DNA of 64,000 nt from Ricinus communis (taxonomy: Eukaryota > Streptophyta > Magnoliopsida > Malpighiales > Euphorbiaceae): NCBI RefSeq assembly GCF_019578655.1, contig NC_063260.1:17176001-17240000 (forward strand), in the 5' to 3' direction. Shown in pieces: positions 34,139 to 45,480 of this stretch; positions within the stretch are counted from its first letter, which is position 1, and each line of letters starts with the position of its first letter. The notes beneath the pieces are model-generated. The model was not told the DNA's origin. It saw nothing but the letters and a program-made list of their open reading frames with translations, and ran no database searches. Made by a program: the position numbers and the translations under genes.

Positions 34139-34493
34139 CTTTATCAGCAAGTTTGTAATGTATTTGGCTTGAGAAAGCACTATACCTGAAGCTTGCATGA
34201 CAATCTCAACAAAGAAAATAATGGAATGTTCCTAAATCTTGCACTAGAAATTCTTTCTTGAGGTGAGCAATGATGTGTAGTAAGAGACTTGAATTAGAAC
34301 ATGTCACAATTAAATCTTTAATATAGACAAGATGAACATGATATCAACTGATAATTTAAAATAAATAATGAACTGTCAGCCTTAGATGGTGCAAATTGTA
34401 AGGATTGAAGGAAAAAACCAAGGTGTTGGAACCAAGCACGAGGTGCTTGTTTACAGCCCATATAATGATGAAGTTTACAAACAAAATGCAGAT
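34139..34493 (-). pseudogene. Copia A reverse transcriptase, middle part
   Basis: Minus-strand translation gives VCKLHHYMGCKQAPRAWFQ near 34420-34475 (the family phrase is [18 protein letters not shown]), then PSKADSSLFI, an LVYIKDLI phrase where the catalytic YVDD should be (near 34310-34330), and DLGTFHYFL (34210-34240). The two catalytic aspartates of YVDD are replaced by IKDL-type residues, so it would be dead even without the insertions. Cut on the right at 34494 by the SIRE-like element. Confidence 0.8.
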
Positions 34494-35632
34494 TGTTATT
34501 TTTTAGCCTAAGTCTTCTCCTTACCATAGGCGGTCTTGATTTTGACCTTGACAATTAAATTGAGTTTCTCTAACTTTGCTTTTAAGTGTTTTTCTTGAAG
34601 GATTCAGATATAACTCAGAAAGTTTAAGAATCTCTTCTGACTCTTAAATCCAACCGCCATCAGCTAGTTGTGACTGCAACATTCATATTCGTATAACTGT
34701 TGCAGCTAAAGTGGATATCACAATTGCAAGCCAAGTAATCATGCCCTGTGAAAAAGTGAAAAATTAAGGCAATAGGTTTAGCGGCTAGTGTAATGATCAT
34801 AATAGAGCCCGCTAACTCAAATTCTTCATCTTTGGTAGATCGTGACTCAGCCAAAGCTTTCACAACGACAAACATCATAATCGTTAGAAAGACCGCTAAT
34901 GTTCAATTCGGACATGGCGAATCATGGAATGCCACGTGGATTATAGCTATTGCTACTTTAACATTGCGATTGCAATAATGGAGTCTCGACCACGAAATGC
35001 AAGTTGCGAGAGCAAAATAGGTGTAGCGACCGTGACTGTGCTCTAACAGAGCATTTAATGCACTATCTAGAACTTGAAGCAATTATATTATCTATATTCA
35101 TAGAGTAACGTCTTTTTGGTCTTTTGGGCTATAAATACTCCCTTTAAAGAACATTTATGGTTGATCAAGAATCTCTTATTATGTCATATTCATTATTTGC
35201 TTCTTTCACATATATTATATATTTTGTGAGTATAATTAATCTTGTAAAGGTTGATGAAGAGCTTTAAATGCTCTTATAAGGGTTTGAGTGTTAGCTTAAA
35301 TACTTAGGATTAGTTTCGAGAGTTAGCCTAGGTAAAATTCTTGTAAGGATTGTGTGTTAGCCATAAAAACACAAGTGTAAAGATTTGGTGTGAGGCCTAA
35401 ACACTAAATTAGGAATGAGCTTAGAAAAACTCCATTGTATTATGTATTGAGATAGTGAAATATCCAATTGGAGATTGGGGAGTGGATATAGGGTTGGTTA
35501 ATACCTGAACCACTAAAAACCTATGTGATTTCTCTTCTTCCATACTCTTCTATTCTTTCTCATTAAATTTTAATCAGTCACCCTTCTTGTATTCACCAAT
35601 TTAATACTCTTCTTAATTCATAAAGGCAAATA
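34494..35632 (+). repeat. 5' LTR of the SIRE-like element
   Basis: It starts TGTTATTTTTTAGCC, with TAGCCTAAG shared with the LTR at 1543, and ends just before the primer site at 35635. The part from 34766 onward is repeated at 37263-38108 with moderate divergence. A TATA-like GCTATAAATACTCCC is at 35129-35143. Confidence 0.8.
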
Positions 35633-35634
35633 AG

Positions 35635-35646
35635 TGGTATCAGAGC
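35635..35646 (+). other. Primer-binding site, initiator tRNA-Met
   Basis: TGGTATCAGAGC is an exact match to the standard site, followed by the typical TAGG. Confidence 0.93.
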
Positions 35647-35690
35647 TAGGACCCTTCATTAAGCTTAAGTGCAAAAGTTAAAAATCAAAA

Positions 35691-36672
35691 TGGCCAATGA
35701 AGGGATACATCATCTAAGACTATACTTTATTGGGCCCAATTGTGTCCATTGGAAGTACAAGATGGAAATGTACTTGGATAGTGATATGGTAGATGTTTCA
35801 GATTGTGTGAGAAAAGAATGGAAGCCATCAACAATGTAAGAAGATGGTATAGACATTCCTCTTTAGAGAGATGAATGGGTCGATGCTCATAGAAGAGCAA
35901 ATGGCAAAATAAAGAGCCATGATCATCCTCCTTAGCTCTTTGTCTAGAAAGGAATGTGAGAGAGTTCAATATCTTCCCACCGTATATAAGATTAAAAAGA
36001 TCTTGAAGCACTACCATGAGGGTACTAAACAAGTCAAGTCCAAAAAAATCTAACTCTTGGTGACGAAATATGAGCTTTTAATATGAAGCATAATGAGAGC
36101 ATCACCGACAAGACTAACTACTTCTCTCCATCATCAACAACTTGAGGATGTTGTGTAAGCATTATGAATTTGTTGATATTAACGATAAGATCCTCAAGGC
36201 TTTACCACTCAAGGACCATGGTTCAAGAGTGGCAAGTATTAAGGAAAAAAATGAGGACTTAAGGAAGTTGTCAACAGATGAGCTTATTAGCAAGCTAGTT
36301 ACTCATGAAATGGCTCCTAAGAAAAAAGAGCAACAAGAGGAAAGAGAAGTGAAGAGGAAGTCATTGGATCTCAAAAGCTCCAAAAGGCAATAATAAGGGA
36401 GTGATAACTCTAAAGCATCCGAACTTAGTAAAGATGTGGATGAAGAATTGGCTATGCTCTCAAAAAGAGTCAAGGAGATCATAAAGAATAGAAAGAAAGA
36501 AAAGAGGCCTTTTAAAAGGACATCCTTTAACTCCAACTCAAGCTTCAAAAATAGTAAGGAGAAGAAGAATGATTTCACTTGCTATAGCTGTTGGAAGCAA
36601 AGGCACATAATGACCAATTGCTTCAAGAGCAAAACAAGAAGAAGTCTGAGAAGAAGAAGGAAAACATGAAAG
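35691..36672 (+). pseudogene. SIRE-like gag with zinc knuckle
   Basis: The start at 35691 encodes MANEGIHHLRLYFIGPN, a Copia gag N-terminus, then WKYKMEMYL. Stops follow at about 35838 and later. Readable pieces are 36142-36393 (YEFVDINDKILKALP, then a LSTDELISKL segment) and 36436-36669, which ends with a zinc knuckle of the form CYSCWKQRHIMTNC at 36577-36618. The knuckle's usual glycine before His is Arg. At least three stops or frameshifts are present. Confidence 0.83.
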
Positions 36673-37262
36673 CCTTCAAAGCTAAATAGGATGACTCCTC
36701 ACCAAGTGAAGATGAAGATAAAGAAGTGGGTAACCTATGCTTCATGGCAGTTGAAGATCACTCTAATAAGGTATGTTCCACATCCCACTCTTGTGATGAT
36801 TTAAATTTTGAAAATGACATGCATTCTTGATGATGAACTTATAAAAGGAATGAACTTAAAATTCAAAAAATATCGTTTAAACATAAAAGATTGCAAAGAC
36901 AAATGCTTAAAGTTTGAGCAATATTTAAAATATCTTCATAAACAAATTTCTTTGCTTACATCTTTAAATGATAACTTAAAAAAGTCTTTAAGTGAGCTCT
37001 TATCTCAATCTCATCTTTCAAATCTCTTTCAAAAGAAAATGACTCTTTAAAAATGAAGGTTGAGGAGTTGAAGTGCTCAATTTCTAAATTTTATAAAGGA
37101 AAGGAAACTTTAGATACATTAATTGTGTCTCGAAAGCCTCCCTTGATTAAAATTGGTTTAGGCTTTATTAATGCATCATCATTTACCTCAACCCTTTCTA
37201 TATCCCAATTTATGAAGGCCTCAACATCACAAACCTCTTTAATTGAGGGTGTTGATAAAAAG
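36673..37262 (+). pseudogene. Gag C-terminal coiled-coil extension of the SIRE-like element
   Basis: After a NLCFMAVEDHS phrase (36731-36763), the frame 36808-37050 is Lys/Leu-rich with heptad-like spacing (LKFEQYLKYLHKQISLLTSL), the predicted coiled coil found in long Copia gags. The frame from 37053 has SRKPPLIKIGLGF, the family phrase just before the protease. It then runs straight into LTR sequence at 37263, so the rest of pol is deleted. Confidence 0.75.
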
Positions 37263-38108
37263 AAGGCAGTAGGTTTAGTGGCCAGTGTTACGATAGAGCC
37301 TGCTAACTCAGATTCATTATCTTTGGTAGATTGTGATTGCACCAAAGCTTTTGCCACCACAAAGATCATATCCGTTAGGAAGCTTGCCAATAGTTACCTT
37401 TGACACGACAAATCACAAACTACTACTTGGATCATAGCATTGCTACTTTAAGAATCACAATCACGACAAAAGTTGATTGTAGAATGCAAGTTGTAAGCAT
37501 GAAATGAATGTAGCAACCACGATTATGCTCTAATAGTGTATTTGATCACTATTTATAGCTGGAAGTAATAATATAGCCTATATTTATAAAGTAACGATTT
37601 TTGGTCTTTTGGGGCTATAAACACCCATGCAAAGGATATTTTATCAACAATCTCTTATTGTGTGATATTCGTTGTTTGATTCTTTCACATTTTTTTGACT
37701 TTTTTGTGTAATTAACCTTAGAAAGATTTTTGAAGAGTTTTAAATACTCTTCTACATGTTTGAGTGTTAGCCTAAACACTTAGTATTAGGTTTGGGAGTT
37801 AATCTAGGTAAAACTCTTGTAAGGGTTGTGTGTTAGCTATAAATAGAAGTGTAAATTCTTGGTGTGAGCCCTAAATATTAAGTTAGGAGTGAGGTTGTAA
37901 AAACTCCATTATATTATGTATTGAGATAGTAAAATACCCAACTGGAGATCAGGGAGTGGATATAGGATTGGTTAATACCCGAACCACTATAAACTTATGT
38001 GTTCTCTATTCTTCCATACTCTTCTACTCTTTCTCATCAAATTTCAATCAGTCGCCATTCTTGTATTCCCCAATTCAATCCCCCCTTCTTAGTTCATAAG
38101 GACAAACA
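37263..38108 (+). repeat. Truncated 3' LTR of the SIRE-like element
   Basis: It matches 34766-35632 from AAGGCAGTAGGTTTAG to TTCATAAGGACAAACA, with many substitutions, suggesting an old insertion. The first part of the LTR is missing. Confidence 0.8.
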
Positions 38109-38500
38109 TTAATATCTTCAAATCCTTTTGGTTGGTCCATATATATATATATATATATCCTTTTGCTGCATTTGCCATCTACTTAAAGAAGCAATAAAAA
38201 TATCGTTGCCTTTATAACAGGGCTACAAGTTTTTCCTTATAGTCAATATTAGATTCCTATGTATAGGTTTTAGCTACATAATGTTCTTTATACCGATCAA
38301 TTGTACCTTTTGCAAATTGTTTAACCTTGCAACCCACCTGTTTCTTACAATGTTAACATTAGGTGGACGTGACACCAAAATCTAGGTATTGTTGCTCAAG
38401 AGTGCACAAATTTCATCAAACATTACTTTCTTTCATTATGAGTATTGGTTGGGTTGATTGAATCTAGTTAGCCTGGTCATAAGATAATTTTATTTGATTG
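38109..38500 (-). pseudogene. Copia A reverse transcriptase, N-part
   Basis: The minus strand encodes VMFDEICALLSNNTW (38380-38425), KVKQFAKGTIDRYK-type sequence (38285-38325) and MDQPKGFEDIN (38109-38140). These are the standard steps of Copia RT before the VCKL phrase at 34475. An (AT)n run at 38139-38158 has expanded inside the gene and encodes repeated Tyr-Ile. The upstream linker continues toward the TA tract at 38609. Confidence 0.8.
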
Positions 38501-38608
38501 GAGAAATCTTGATTAATAACGCATGGTGTGACTGCTGGTTGGAAATTTGTGTTATGCATATAGCTGAAGAAATCAACAATGAGACTGATGCAAGTATATT
38601 ACGTGGGA

Positions 38609-38632
38609 TATATAAATATATATATATATATT
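38609..38632. repeat. (TA)n tract at left edge of the viral block
   Basis: ATATATAAATATATATATATATAT. The left neighbour is copia A linker; the right neighbour starts the inserted block. Confidence 0.85.
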
Positions 38633-38640
38633 GAGGTGAA

Positions 38641-38760
38641 GGATCCTCAGAAGAGGCAAGCACAGAGCATACGCTTGTTATAGACAAAGGGAGACAATAA
38701 TAAGTTTTTGATATGCAGGATCCTCAGACGAGGCAAGCATAGAGTATACACTTGTTATAG
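38641..38760. repeat. 77-bp direct repeat
   Basis: GGATCCTCAGAAGAGGCAAG at 38641 recurs as GGATCCTCAGACGAGGCAAG at 38718; the similarity covers about 43 bp of each unit. It lies between the TA tract and the viral promoter region and may be viral leader sequence. Confidence 0.7.
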
Positions 38761-39000
38761 AATATGCACAACAATGTAGAATGAAAGTAGCAATTTCTTA
38801 TTAATAAACAAATATACAAACTTTGAAATGAAAGCTTTAAACAAAGAAATATAACTTACAAGAGTAGTAGAGTACAAGAGGAAGGGTTTTCTCTTTCTTT
38901 TTCCCACTATCACTCTCTTCTTACTATATTTCTAATGGTAGAACTTGAAGAATATAAGAGTTTCTTGTGATTTTTCAGTCTGCCTTCTTCTTTGATAGCT

Positions 39001-39016
39001 CCTCTATTTATAGAGG
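39001..39016 (-). promoter_or_regulatory. TATA box of the endogenous pararetrovirus
   Basis: Minus-strand CCTCTATAAATAGAGG, a palindromic TATA element, lies downstream of the viral ORF2 in the non-coding part. This is where caulimovirids carry their single promoter. Polyadenylation-like TTATTAATAAGAAAT follows near 38798-38812 on the same strand. Confidence 0.6.
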
Positions 39017-39303
39017 TCTTCAGCCTTTGGACTCAATAATTATTTCTTTGGATGCTTTCGATAATGGAGTGAGGGGCTCCATGACTTTTATGAAAAGAAG
39101 TAGGAATTTTCTGCCATGCTTCATTATTGTAGAGTCTTCATCATTTTCTTTAAAAAAGTAATGCTACAGAGTCTTTTGTCTTTTTTTCTCTTTTAAAAAG
39201 ACCTTTTTTTTCTTATTGGATATTTGGCCCATTGCAGAAATTAACATGGGCTGCCATTTCTGGTTTTCAACCCAAAGGCTTTACAAAGATATCATTTATG
39301 GGC

Positions 39304-40752
39304 TTAAATACCCCCAAAACAGTCATCTTTATTCGAATCACCATCTAAGTCAATTGCTGCTAAGCTGGTGCTGGAAGAGGAAGATGAAGCTTTAGATTTT
39401 CTTTTTGAAGAGGCGGTTTCTGACAACTGTTTGATCAATTGTAGGAAATCTTCTTCTATTTGAGCCGCCGCTAGCTTTGGAAGAATAAAAGACTTATGTG
39501 CCAGGAAGGCAGTTTGTTCTTTAGGAGTTGGCAATAAGCTATTTTTTGTAAGAGAACTTTGTACCATCTTTGGGGATAGTTTTTCTTGGTGGTTGAATTT
39601 GTCCCACCATTTAACTTTGAACCTTTAGGTAAGAATGATTTCTCCATCTGCTGCTTGGTCGAAATGGAAATACCACACACATACCCACAGGAGGAAGAAG
39701 TTTGAACAAAATAAAAGCAAGGAAGGAAATCGTCTCTCTATTTTGTTGGGTTTGTAGTAAGCTTTGAACAGATTAAACAAAGGGAGAACCTCCGGTATTA
39801 TGGTTTCTGGAACGTTACCATAATAATTCCACCATTGTTTAAATCGATATGGGATTTTGGAAGTTTGAATTGTGCTTGTGTCGAAGTAGAAAAGCCAAGA
39901 ATGGCTATGTCCTTCATTGTGTAAGAGAAAGGTATTAAACCAAGCTTGCTGGTAATCCCAGTAGTTAAAGGTTGTATTGAGGCTTGAGGGGTAGGTGTTT
40001 TGGAGGGAGGTTGGAAAAGATCTTGATGAGTGTAAATCCATTCCCCAATCATAAGGGTGAAGGATTCTTTGGATGGTGCATGTGGAATAAGCTAGGTCAT
40101 TGTGGTTTTTATGCTTTTTGAAGTGTTTGAATTTTGCAGAACCAGTTACCTCTAAGATAGACTGGTAATAAGATTGGGGTTTTGTTTTATTCCAGGGTTT
40201 AAAGTACCATCATGGAGGGAAAACTTTTGAAACTAATTTTGAGGGGCTTTCTATATAGAATCCTTCCTCGATAGTTAAAATGCTTTGAAAGTTTTGCTTT
40301 TCTATGTATTCATTAGTTTTGAAAAGTTTTGTTTAAGACAAAACTATTTCTTGTGAATTAGGCTTTGAAATGCTTTGAGAGTTTTGAGATAGGTTTTAAG
40401 GAAAAATTACTATCTCAGGTTTTGAAACAAGGATAGAGAGTATACCTTTACCCTTGTTTGAAGAAGAGGATGACTTTGGAGAAATTTCTGGCTGGACTTC
40501 AGCCACAGATTTTTTCTTTGAATATTCTTCGACCATCTTTAAAAACTCAAAAGGTTGTTGTGCAAGCCATTCCTGTATTTGGAATTATTTTTGGACTGGG
40601 CCTTCTTCGCTTTCATTTATTTCTTTCTGGATGATCTCAGTCCAGGTTCTGATCGGCTTTGAAGAGGACGGAAAAATCTCTTTTTTAGGGCTTTGAATAG
40701 CTTTTGCTGTTTGCTTTTTTTCTTTATCTTTTCCTCTCGTTTTTCGTGGCAT
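39304..40752 (-). pseudogene. Florendovirus-like ORF2 remnant
   Basis: An ATG at 40752 starts a basic N-terminus (MPRKTRGKDKEKK), followed by broken frames: about 40460-40752, then 39625-40052 and 39304-39567. The C-terminal part is rich in Ser, Lys and Asp. Its function is unknown in the group. At least one stop near 40590 and frameshifts near 39625-39800 break it. The position right after RNase H is the main argument for the identity. Confidence 0.6.
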
Positions 40753-41230
40753 TGTCACTCCTATTTTTGAAGGAACTCTCTAGTTAGAAAGTTTGGTATG
40801 GAATTCGAATCTCCTCTTATGTATTCGATTTCAAAATAAAAAACGGAAAGAATAGCTTGCCATATGGCAAAAATCTGTTTTGAAGCTATATTTTGGACAT
40901 CTTTTTGCAACACTTCTTTGGCAGATTTACAATCAATCCTTAAAAGAAATTTTTGATTTAAAAGGTCACTTTGGAATTTTGAAATGCATAGTACTATTGA
41001 AAGGATTTCTTTTTTTATAGTTGAATAATTCTTTGAGTATCATTCCAGTGTGCAGAAGTAAACTGGACAATGTATTCTTTTTTGTTGTGAATTTGTTTAA
41101 GAATTCCACCATAACCTAAATCTGAGGCATCAGTTTCAACAATTTTGAGTGCAGATGGATCAGCCAGATGTAAATATGAAATTTCAGAAACTTGTGTTTT
41201 TGATGCTTTGAACAATCTTTGTATGCTCAT
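40753..41230 (-). pseudogene. Viral RNase H
   Basis: The frame 41015-41230 contains LKIVETDASDLGYGGIL, with the first catalytic Asp of RNase H in TDAS. A stop (TAA) at 41012-41014 separates it from the rest, which continues toward 40760 with the LRIDCKSA phrase containing another conserved Asp (about 40930-40955). Confidence 0.8.
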
Positions 41231-42221
41231 CGGACCATGTAGGGGGATTCTTCTTTAACCTATCATGGAGGGGTTTAGCTAAACAGTTTAAATTTGGATA
41301 AAAATCCATGACATAATTTAAAATGCCAAGGAATCTTTGCAATTGAGTTTTCTCCAAAATTTTATTTGAAAATTTTGAAGTAAAAGCTAGAGATCTTTCA
41401 ATTGGGGTGATTGTTCCTTGAGAGATGTAATGCCCAAGAAATCTGATTTTTGTTTGGAATAAAGATACTTTGGATTTAGAAATAACTAAACCATTTTTCT
41501 TAACAACATAGAAAAATGTTTCTAAGTGTTTGAAATGTTGTTCCAGAGAATTTCAAAAGATTAGTACATCATCGATGTATATAATGCAAAACCTTGAATA
41601 AGGATTAAAAATGTCATTCATAATTTTTTGGAATTCAGAAGGAGCATTTTTTAATCCAAAAGGCATCACATTCCATTCGTACTGGCCAAATGGAATTGTA
41701 AATGCAGTTTTGTACCGATCTTTAGGATGAATCTGGATTTGCCAAAATTCTGATTTCATATCAAACTTTGAAAAGATAAAAGCAGAATGAATCTTTTGAA
41801 GAAGATCTTTTTTGTTTGGAATAGGATATCTAATCCACTTTAAAGCTTTATTTAAAGATTTGTAGTTAATTACCAATATAGGTGTACCTCTTTCTATTTC
41901 ACTATTTTTGTTGACATAGAAGGCTGCACACGACCAGGGGGATCTTGATTTGGTAATTAAGCCCCTTTTTTCTAAGTCTTTGATTTCTATTCTACAATGT
42001 CTTTCTAAAGTTTCATTCATTTGGATAGGCCTGGCTTTGGTAGGAATTTGTTTTTCACTAAATTCTTTTTCATATGGTAAATCAACCATATGTTGTTTTC
42101 TTTTCCAGAAAACATTTGGAAGGTCATAACAAACTTCTTTTTTGATTTTTTCTTGCAAATCAAAAATTCTTTTTTGGACAAAATCACTTTGCAATTGGCT
42201 TTGGATTCTTTTTAAACTCAT
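41231..42221 (-). pseudogene. Viral reverse transcriptase
   Basis: The best-preserved viral piece, 222 codons at 41553-42221, has the motifs RGLITKSRSPWSCAAFYV, FSKFDMKSEFWQIQ (motif A Asp), PFGLKNAPSEFQ and the catalytic YIDDVLIF at 41553-41576. The usual glycine of KSGFWQ is Glu. A TGA follows directly after YIDDVLIF; the remaining thumb region is open in the same frame to about 41231. The enzyme would copy pregenomic RNA to DNA in a functional virus. Confidence 0.9.
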
Positions 42222-42224
42222 ATC

Positions 42225-42720
42225 TTATTTTAGATGGAAAAGCTGGGTTTGTTTTCCTTTAATTAAAGCGTTTATCTCAAAATTATAAATTGAGTGAGCT
42301 TTTATAAGATTGTGATTTCTTTTCTTGGGTTCTTCTAAAAATGGAAAAAGAATCTTTGAATCTTTAGCTTTGAAAATGATACCAGCAGTAGTTACTTTGA
42401 AGGGAGTAATTAAATTGATAAAAGGTGTTCCCAAAATAACAGTTTGTTGTAAATCCTTTGTAAGAATAAAAATATTTTTTAAAGCAATATTTTTATTTAG
42501 AATTGCAGTTTCAGTTTTTCCTGCAATTCTAATCTTTAAGTTGTTAGCAAAGGTGAGTCTTTCTTTTGTCTCTTGATGCTATCTTTTAGGAACTAGCTCA
42601 TAATTGATACAGTTGAGGTCTGCTCCTGCATTAACCAAAACTATAGTTTCTATTTGAAAATCATCAGGAAAAATGAGTTTTATCTGAATCAAATATTTTC
42701 TTGAGGTTATTTCTTTTTAA
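42225..42720 (-). pseudogene. Viral aspartic protease, active site altered
   Basis: The minus-strand frame shows LVNAGADLNCI at about 42617-42649, where the family has the D-T/S-G-A active site. The catalytic aspartate is Asn and the next residue Ala. A stop near 42582 and a new frame (42225-42434) follow. The segment ends just before the RT start at 42221. Confidence 0.72.
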
Positions 42721-42721
42721 T

Positions 42722-43260
42722 AAAGTTTTCTGGAACGACCTCAGAAACCTCAAGATTTTAAAAATTATTTTCTTCTTCATAATCATATTCACTATTTTGT
42801 TTAAGAATTAAGCTTTGGAGCAAAATAGAATCATTTCGTTGTTTCTCTTTTAATTCTTTGAGTTCTGTTTTAATGGTTTTAATTTCTTTTTGGAGTTCTT
42901 GGATAGTAGGAAGAGGGCTCTTGTGCTTTTTCCCTTTTTCCAAGATCATAGGTGTTCTTACTAGAAAAAGGGATGAGGGTTTCAGTTTTTAGAATTTCTT
43001 TCAAAACTTGTTTTTGAATTTGAGGGTCATTAATATGCTTGACAGCTTCAAGAAGAGCTTCTTATTGCGTAGTGAGCATATTAATATTTTTTACAATATC
43101 ATCTAATTCTGATTCAGAATATTCGGATGAGGTTTTGATTTCATCAATTTGAAATTCTTCCTCGTCATTAGAAAATTCTGATTCAGAGGTTTCAACTAGA
43201 AGAGCTGAAATTTTGCTCAAAATTTCTTCTTCTATTTAGAGTTCCTGAAGTTTTTTTAGA
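42722..43260 (-). pseudogene. Viral linker with coiled coil
   Basis: 42758-42949 encodes a Lys/Glu/Leu-rich heptad-like stretch (TIQELQKEIKTIKTELKELK). An acidic, Glu/Ser-rich part lies at about 43100-43230. Such variable linkers separate coat protein and protease in the polyprotein. Confidence 0.6.
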
Positions 43261-43261
43261 A

Positions 43262-44307
43262 AACTTACAATACTTTGAAGTGTGTCCTTTTTTGCCACAT
43301 TTGTGGCAAATAATTTTGCTAAAATCTTTTTTGGAACTTTATTTTTGAAAATTTGAAGAGGATGGATGGTCTTTTGTAGAAATTCTCTCTGTTTTTTGGC
43401 ACCTTCCTACTTTTGTGAAAATATTTTTTCTTATAAGGTTTAGAAAAATCTTCTTTGCATTTTCCTTTGCAGGTTGGGGAAGGTTCTATGGGATTATACT
43501 CAAACTGGTTACAAAAGCTACCTAGTTCTTGTATAGTTTTCTTCATTTTCTATTTGAGTTGTCTTTGAAGTTTAAGGTCATGGCAAATTTTTAATCTTTC
43601 TTTCTGAGTAAGGGTAACTAATTTGCCATAGGTGTAGAAATCATAAGGGATCTGGCCATTATGAGCTTCTCTGATAGTATTCCTAACTCTTTCACCTACT
43701 ATTTTAGGTAAACCACCTAAGAATTTTTCTTTCCAGAAAGGCTGGTTTGAATCTTCCCTAAGCATTACTCTGGTCAGGAAAGTGTCTTTATAAGCTTGGA
43801 AATTGCTAAGTCTTTTGCAGGTTAGATTGTTGAGGAACTGAGGAGCTCAACATTCTTATCTTTTAGAAGAGATGGGTCTCCTATGAAATGGAGGGAAATC
43901 GTAAGAATTAAGGTTGATACAACATCCTCAATAGGATTTCCTACCTCATCTAAGATGGGGGTCCCTTCTATTGTGGTTTGGATGGCACTTAGGATTTGCA
44001 GCTGTTGTGTTTGGGTGAGATGGTAATCCCATCATCCTTTAAGCTGGCCAGAAAATCTGGCTATAAGGAGCTCAGCTATAGCTCTGTCAGAGGTACCGCT
44101 TTGGGTTTTGTAGGCATTAGCTGCCATGGTCATTTGTTGTAAGAGACCAAGAATGTTGTACTCAGACATTCCATCTATATTCCATTCATAGATGGAGGAA
44201 GCATTGAACCTAGATTGGGTAAAGACATTCTTTATGTTTTCTATACCTAAATCCAGGGCAGTATTCCTAGGAGTATACCAAGTTAACCTGGGGGCTTGCC
44301 ATCCCAA
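43262..44307 (-). pseudogene. Viral coat protein with CCHC zinc finger
   Basis: Pieces are 44032-44307 (AYKTQSGTSDRAIAELLIA segment), 43550-43765 (FWKEKFLGGLPKIVGERV segment) and 43319-43546 (Lys-rich C-terminal arm), then the finger CHKCGKKGHTSKYC at 43267-43308 with all four ligands intact. It would package nucleic acid. Stops at about 44029, 43850 and 43547, and shifts between pieces, inactivate it. Confidence 0.82.
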
Positions 44308-45480
44308 TCTACTGATTTGGGAGGCTTTTCAGTGACACTTTCAAGCTCTGAATCATTAGATTCATTGCTTTGGACTTGATCTATAGCACTGATATTTCTA
44401 CTGCTTTGAGGAGTATCAAGTATTAGGTTTTTGAAAGACTCAGAAGTGCCTAATTTGCTAAGCTGTTCCTTAACTGCTCCAGCAAACTCAGTGTGCTTAT
44501 GAAATTGGTCTTGACTAGGCTTTGGAATCTGGTAGGGTTTGAAGACGGGGTTTTTGAATTTTTCTGTTTGACTTATCTCTCTTGGATGACCAGTATTGGG
44601 GATCCCAGAGATTAAGACTGTAGGAGGTTTCTGAATTTGGCTTTCTATCCTAACCAATTGTTTTTCTATTGTGGGGATCCCAGAGGTTAAGATTGTAGGA
44701 GGTTTCTGAATTTGGCTTTCTATGCTAACAAACTGTTTTCCTATTGTGTTAAGATAGGTGTTTGAGAAATTATTCTGTTGAACAATATTTTTAATATTTT
44801 TCTCAAGCTCTTCTCCTACTAATTTGTAAGGTGCGGCTTCGATTTTATTTTCTCTATAAGGAATGGTTATCTTCCTAAGAGGAGGATGTTCAGACTGGGT
44901 GGTTTGGTTTTCTCCGACCTTCCATTCTGGAGCTTTGTTCCTTATGGTAACAGGACTAATAAGTTTATCTTTGAAAGGATAAGAGATACTATTTTCTTTA
45001 CAATAAATCTGAAACCAATAAAAAAATGTAATTTGGATCTTGTTTTGTATGCAAAATTAGTAGTATCTTTTTTGGAAACTGTCTTTTTCTTATAGAAAAT
45101 GCTTAAAAAATCAAAATTTTTTGGAATGGTTTTTCTTTAAATAGAAATCTTCATGTAAAAGCTTTTTATTAATTTGAAAATCTTGTGAAATCATGTTGAT
45201 TTCTAATTCTAGATTTTGGGTTATTGCCGATGGCGATAGTGAAGAGGGGGTAGAGACAGTCTCTATATCATCATCTTTCTTTGGTTCATTGTAAACAGGT
45301 CTAGGGACATTGCTTTGGTAATCAACATTTTGTAATGTGGTGTTTGAGCTTGGTATATCTGATGTTGAAAATCTCGGTAAATCCAATGTTGAAAATCTTG
45401 GTAATGTTTGTGATGAAGTTGGTTCTTTGTAAGGGGCATAAATAACAAAAGGTATATTTGATAACCTTCCAATATCTATG
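44308..45480 (-). pseudogene. Variable region between movement and coat proteins
   Basis: Pro/Ser/Thr-rich frames are at 44283-44657 and 45111-45386. The latter holds the LELEINMISQDFQINKKLL phrase found in the same position in related endogenous viruses. A 75-bp in-frame tandem duplication is at 44601-44750. Several stops are present. Confidence 0.65.

Larger units (their letters stand above)
34494..38108 (+). mobile_element. SIRE-like Copia element, mostly deleted, inserted in copia A
   Basis: The order is 5' LTR (34494 to about 35632), initiator tRNA-Met primer site, broken gag, gag C-terminal coiled-coil region, then a 3' LTR fragment (37263-38108). Everything from integrase to RNase H is absent, as is the first part (about 270 bp) of the 3' LTR. 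The minus-strand RT of copia A flanks it on both sides (34493 and 38109). A 5-bp target duplication could not be confirmed (CAGAT on the left, TTAAT on the right). The SIRE/Maximus name rests on the long LTR and the coiled-coil gag extension and is tentative. Confidence 0.82.

Noticed and set aside
34489..38113. Target duplication for the SIRE-like element
   Set aside because: The five bases on the left (CAGAT) and right (TTAAT) do not match, so no duplication is claimed.
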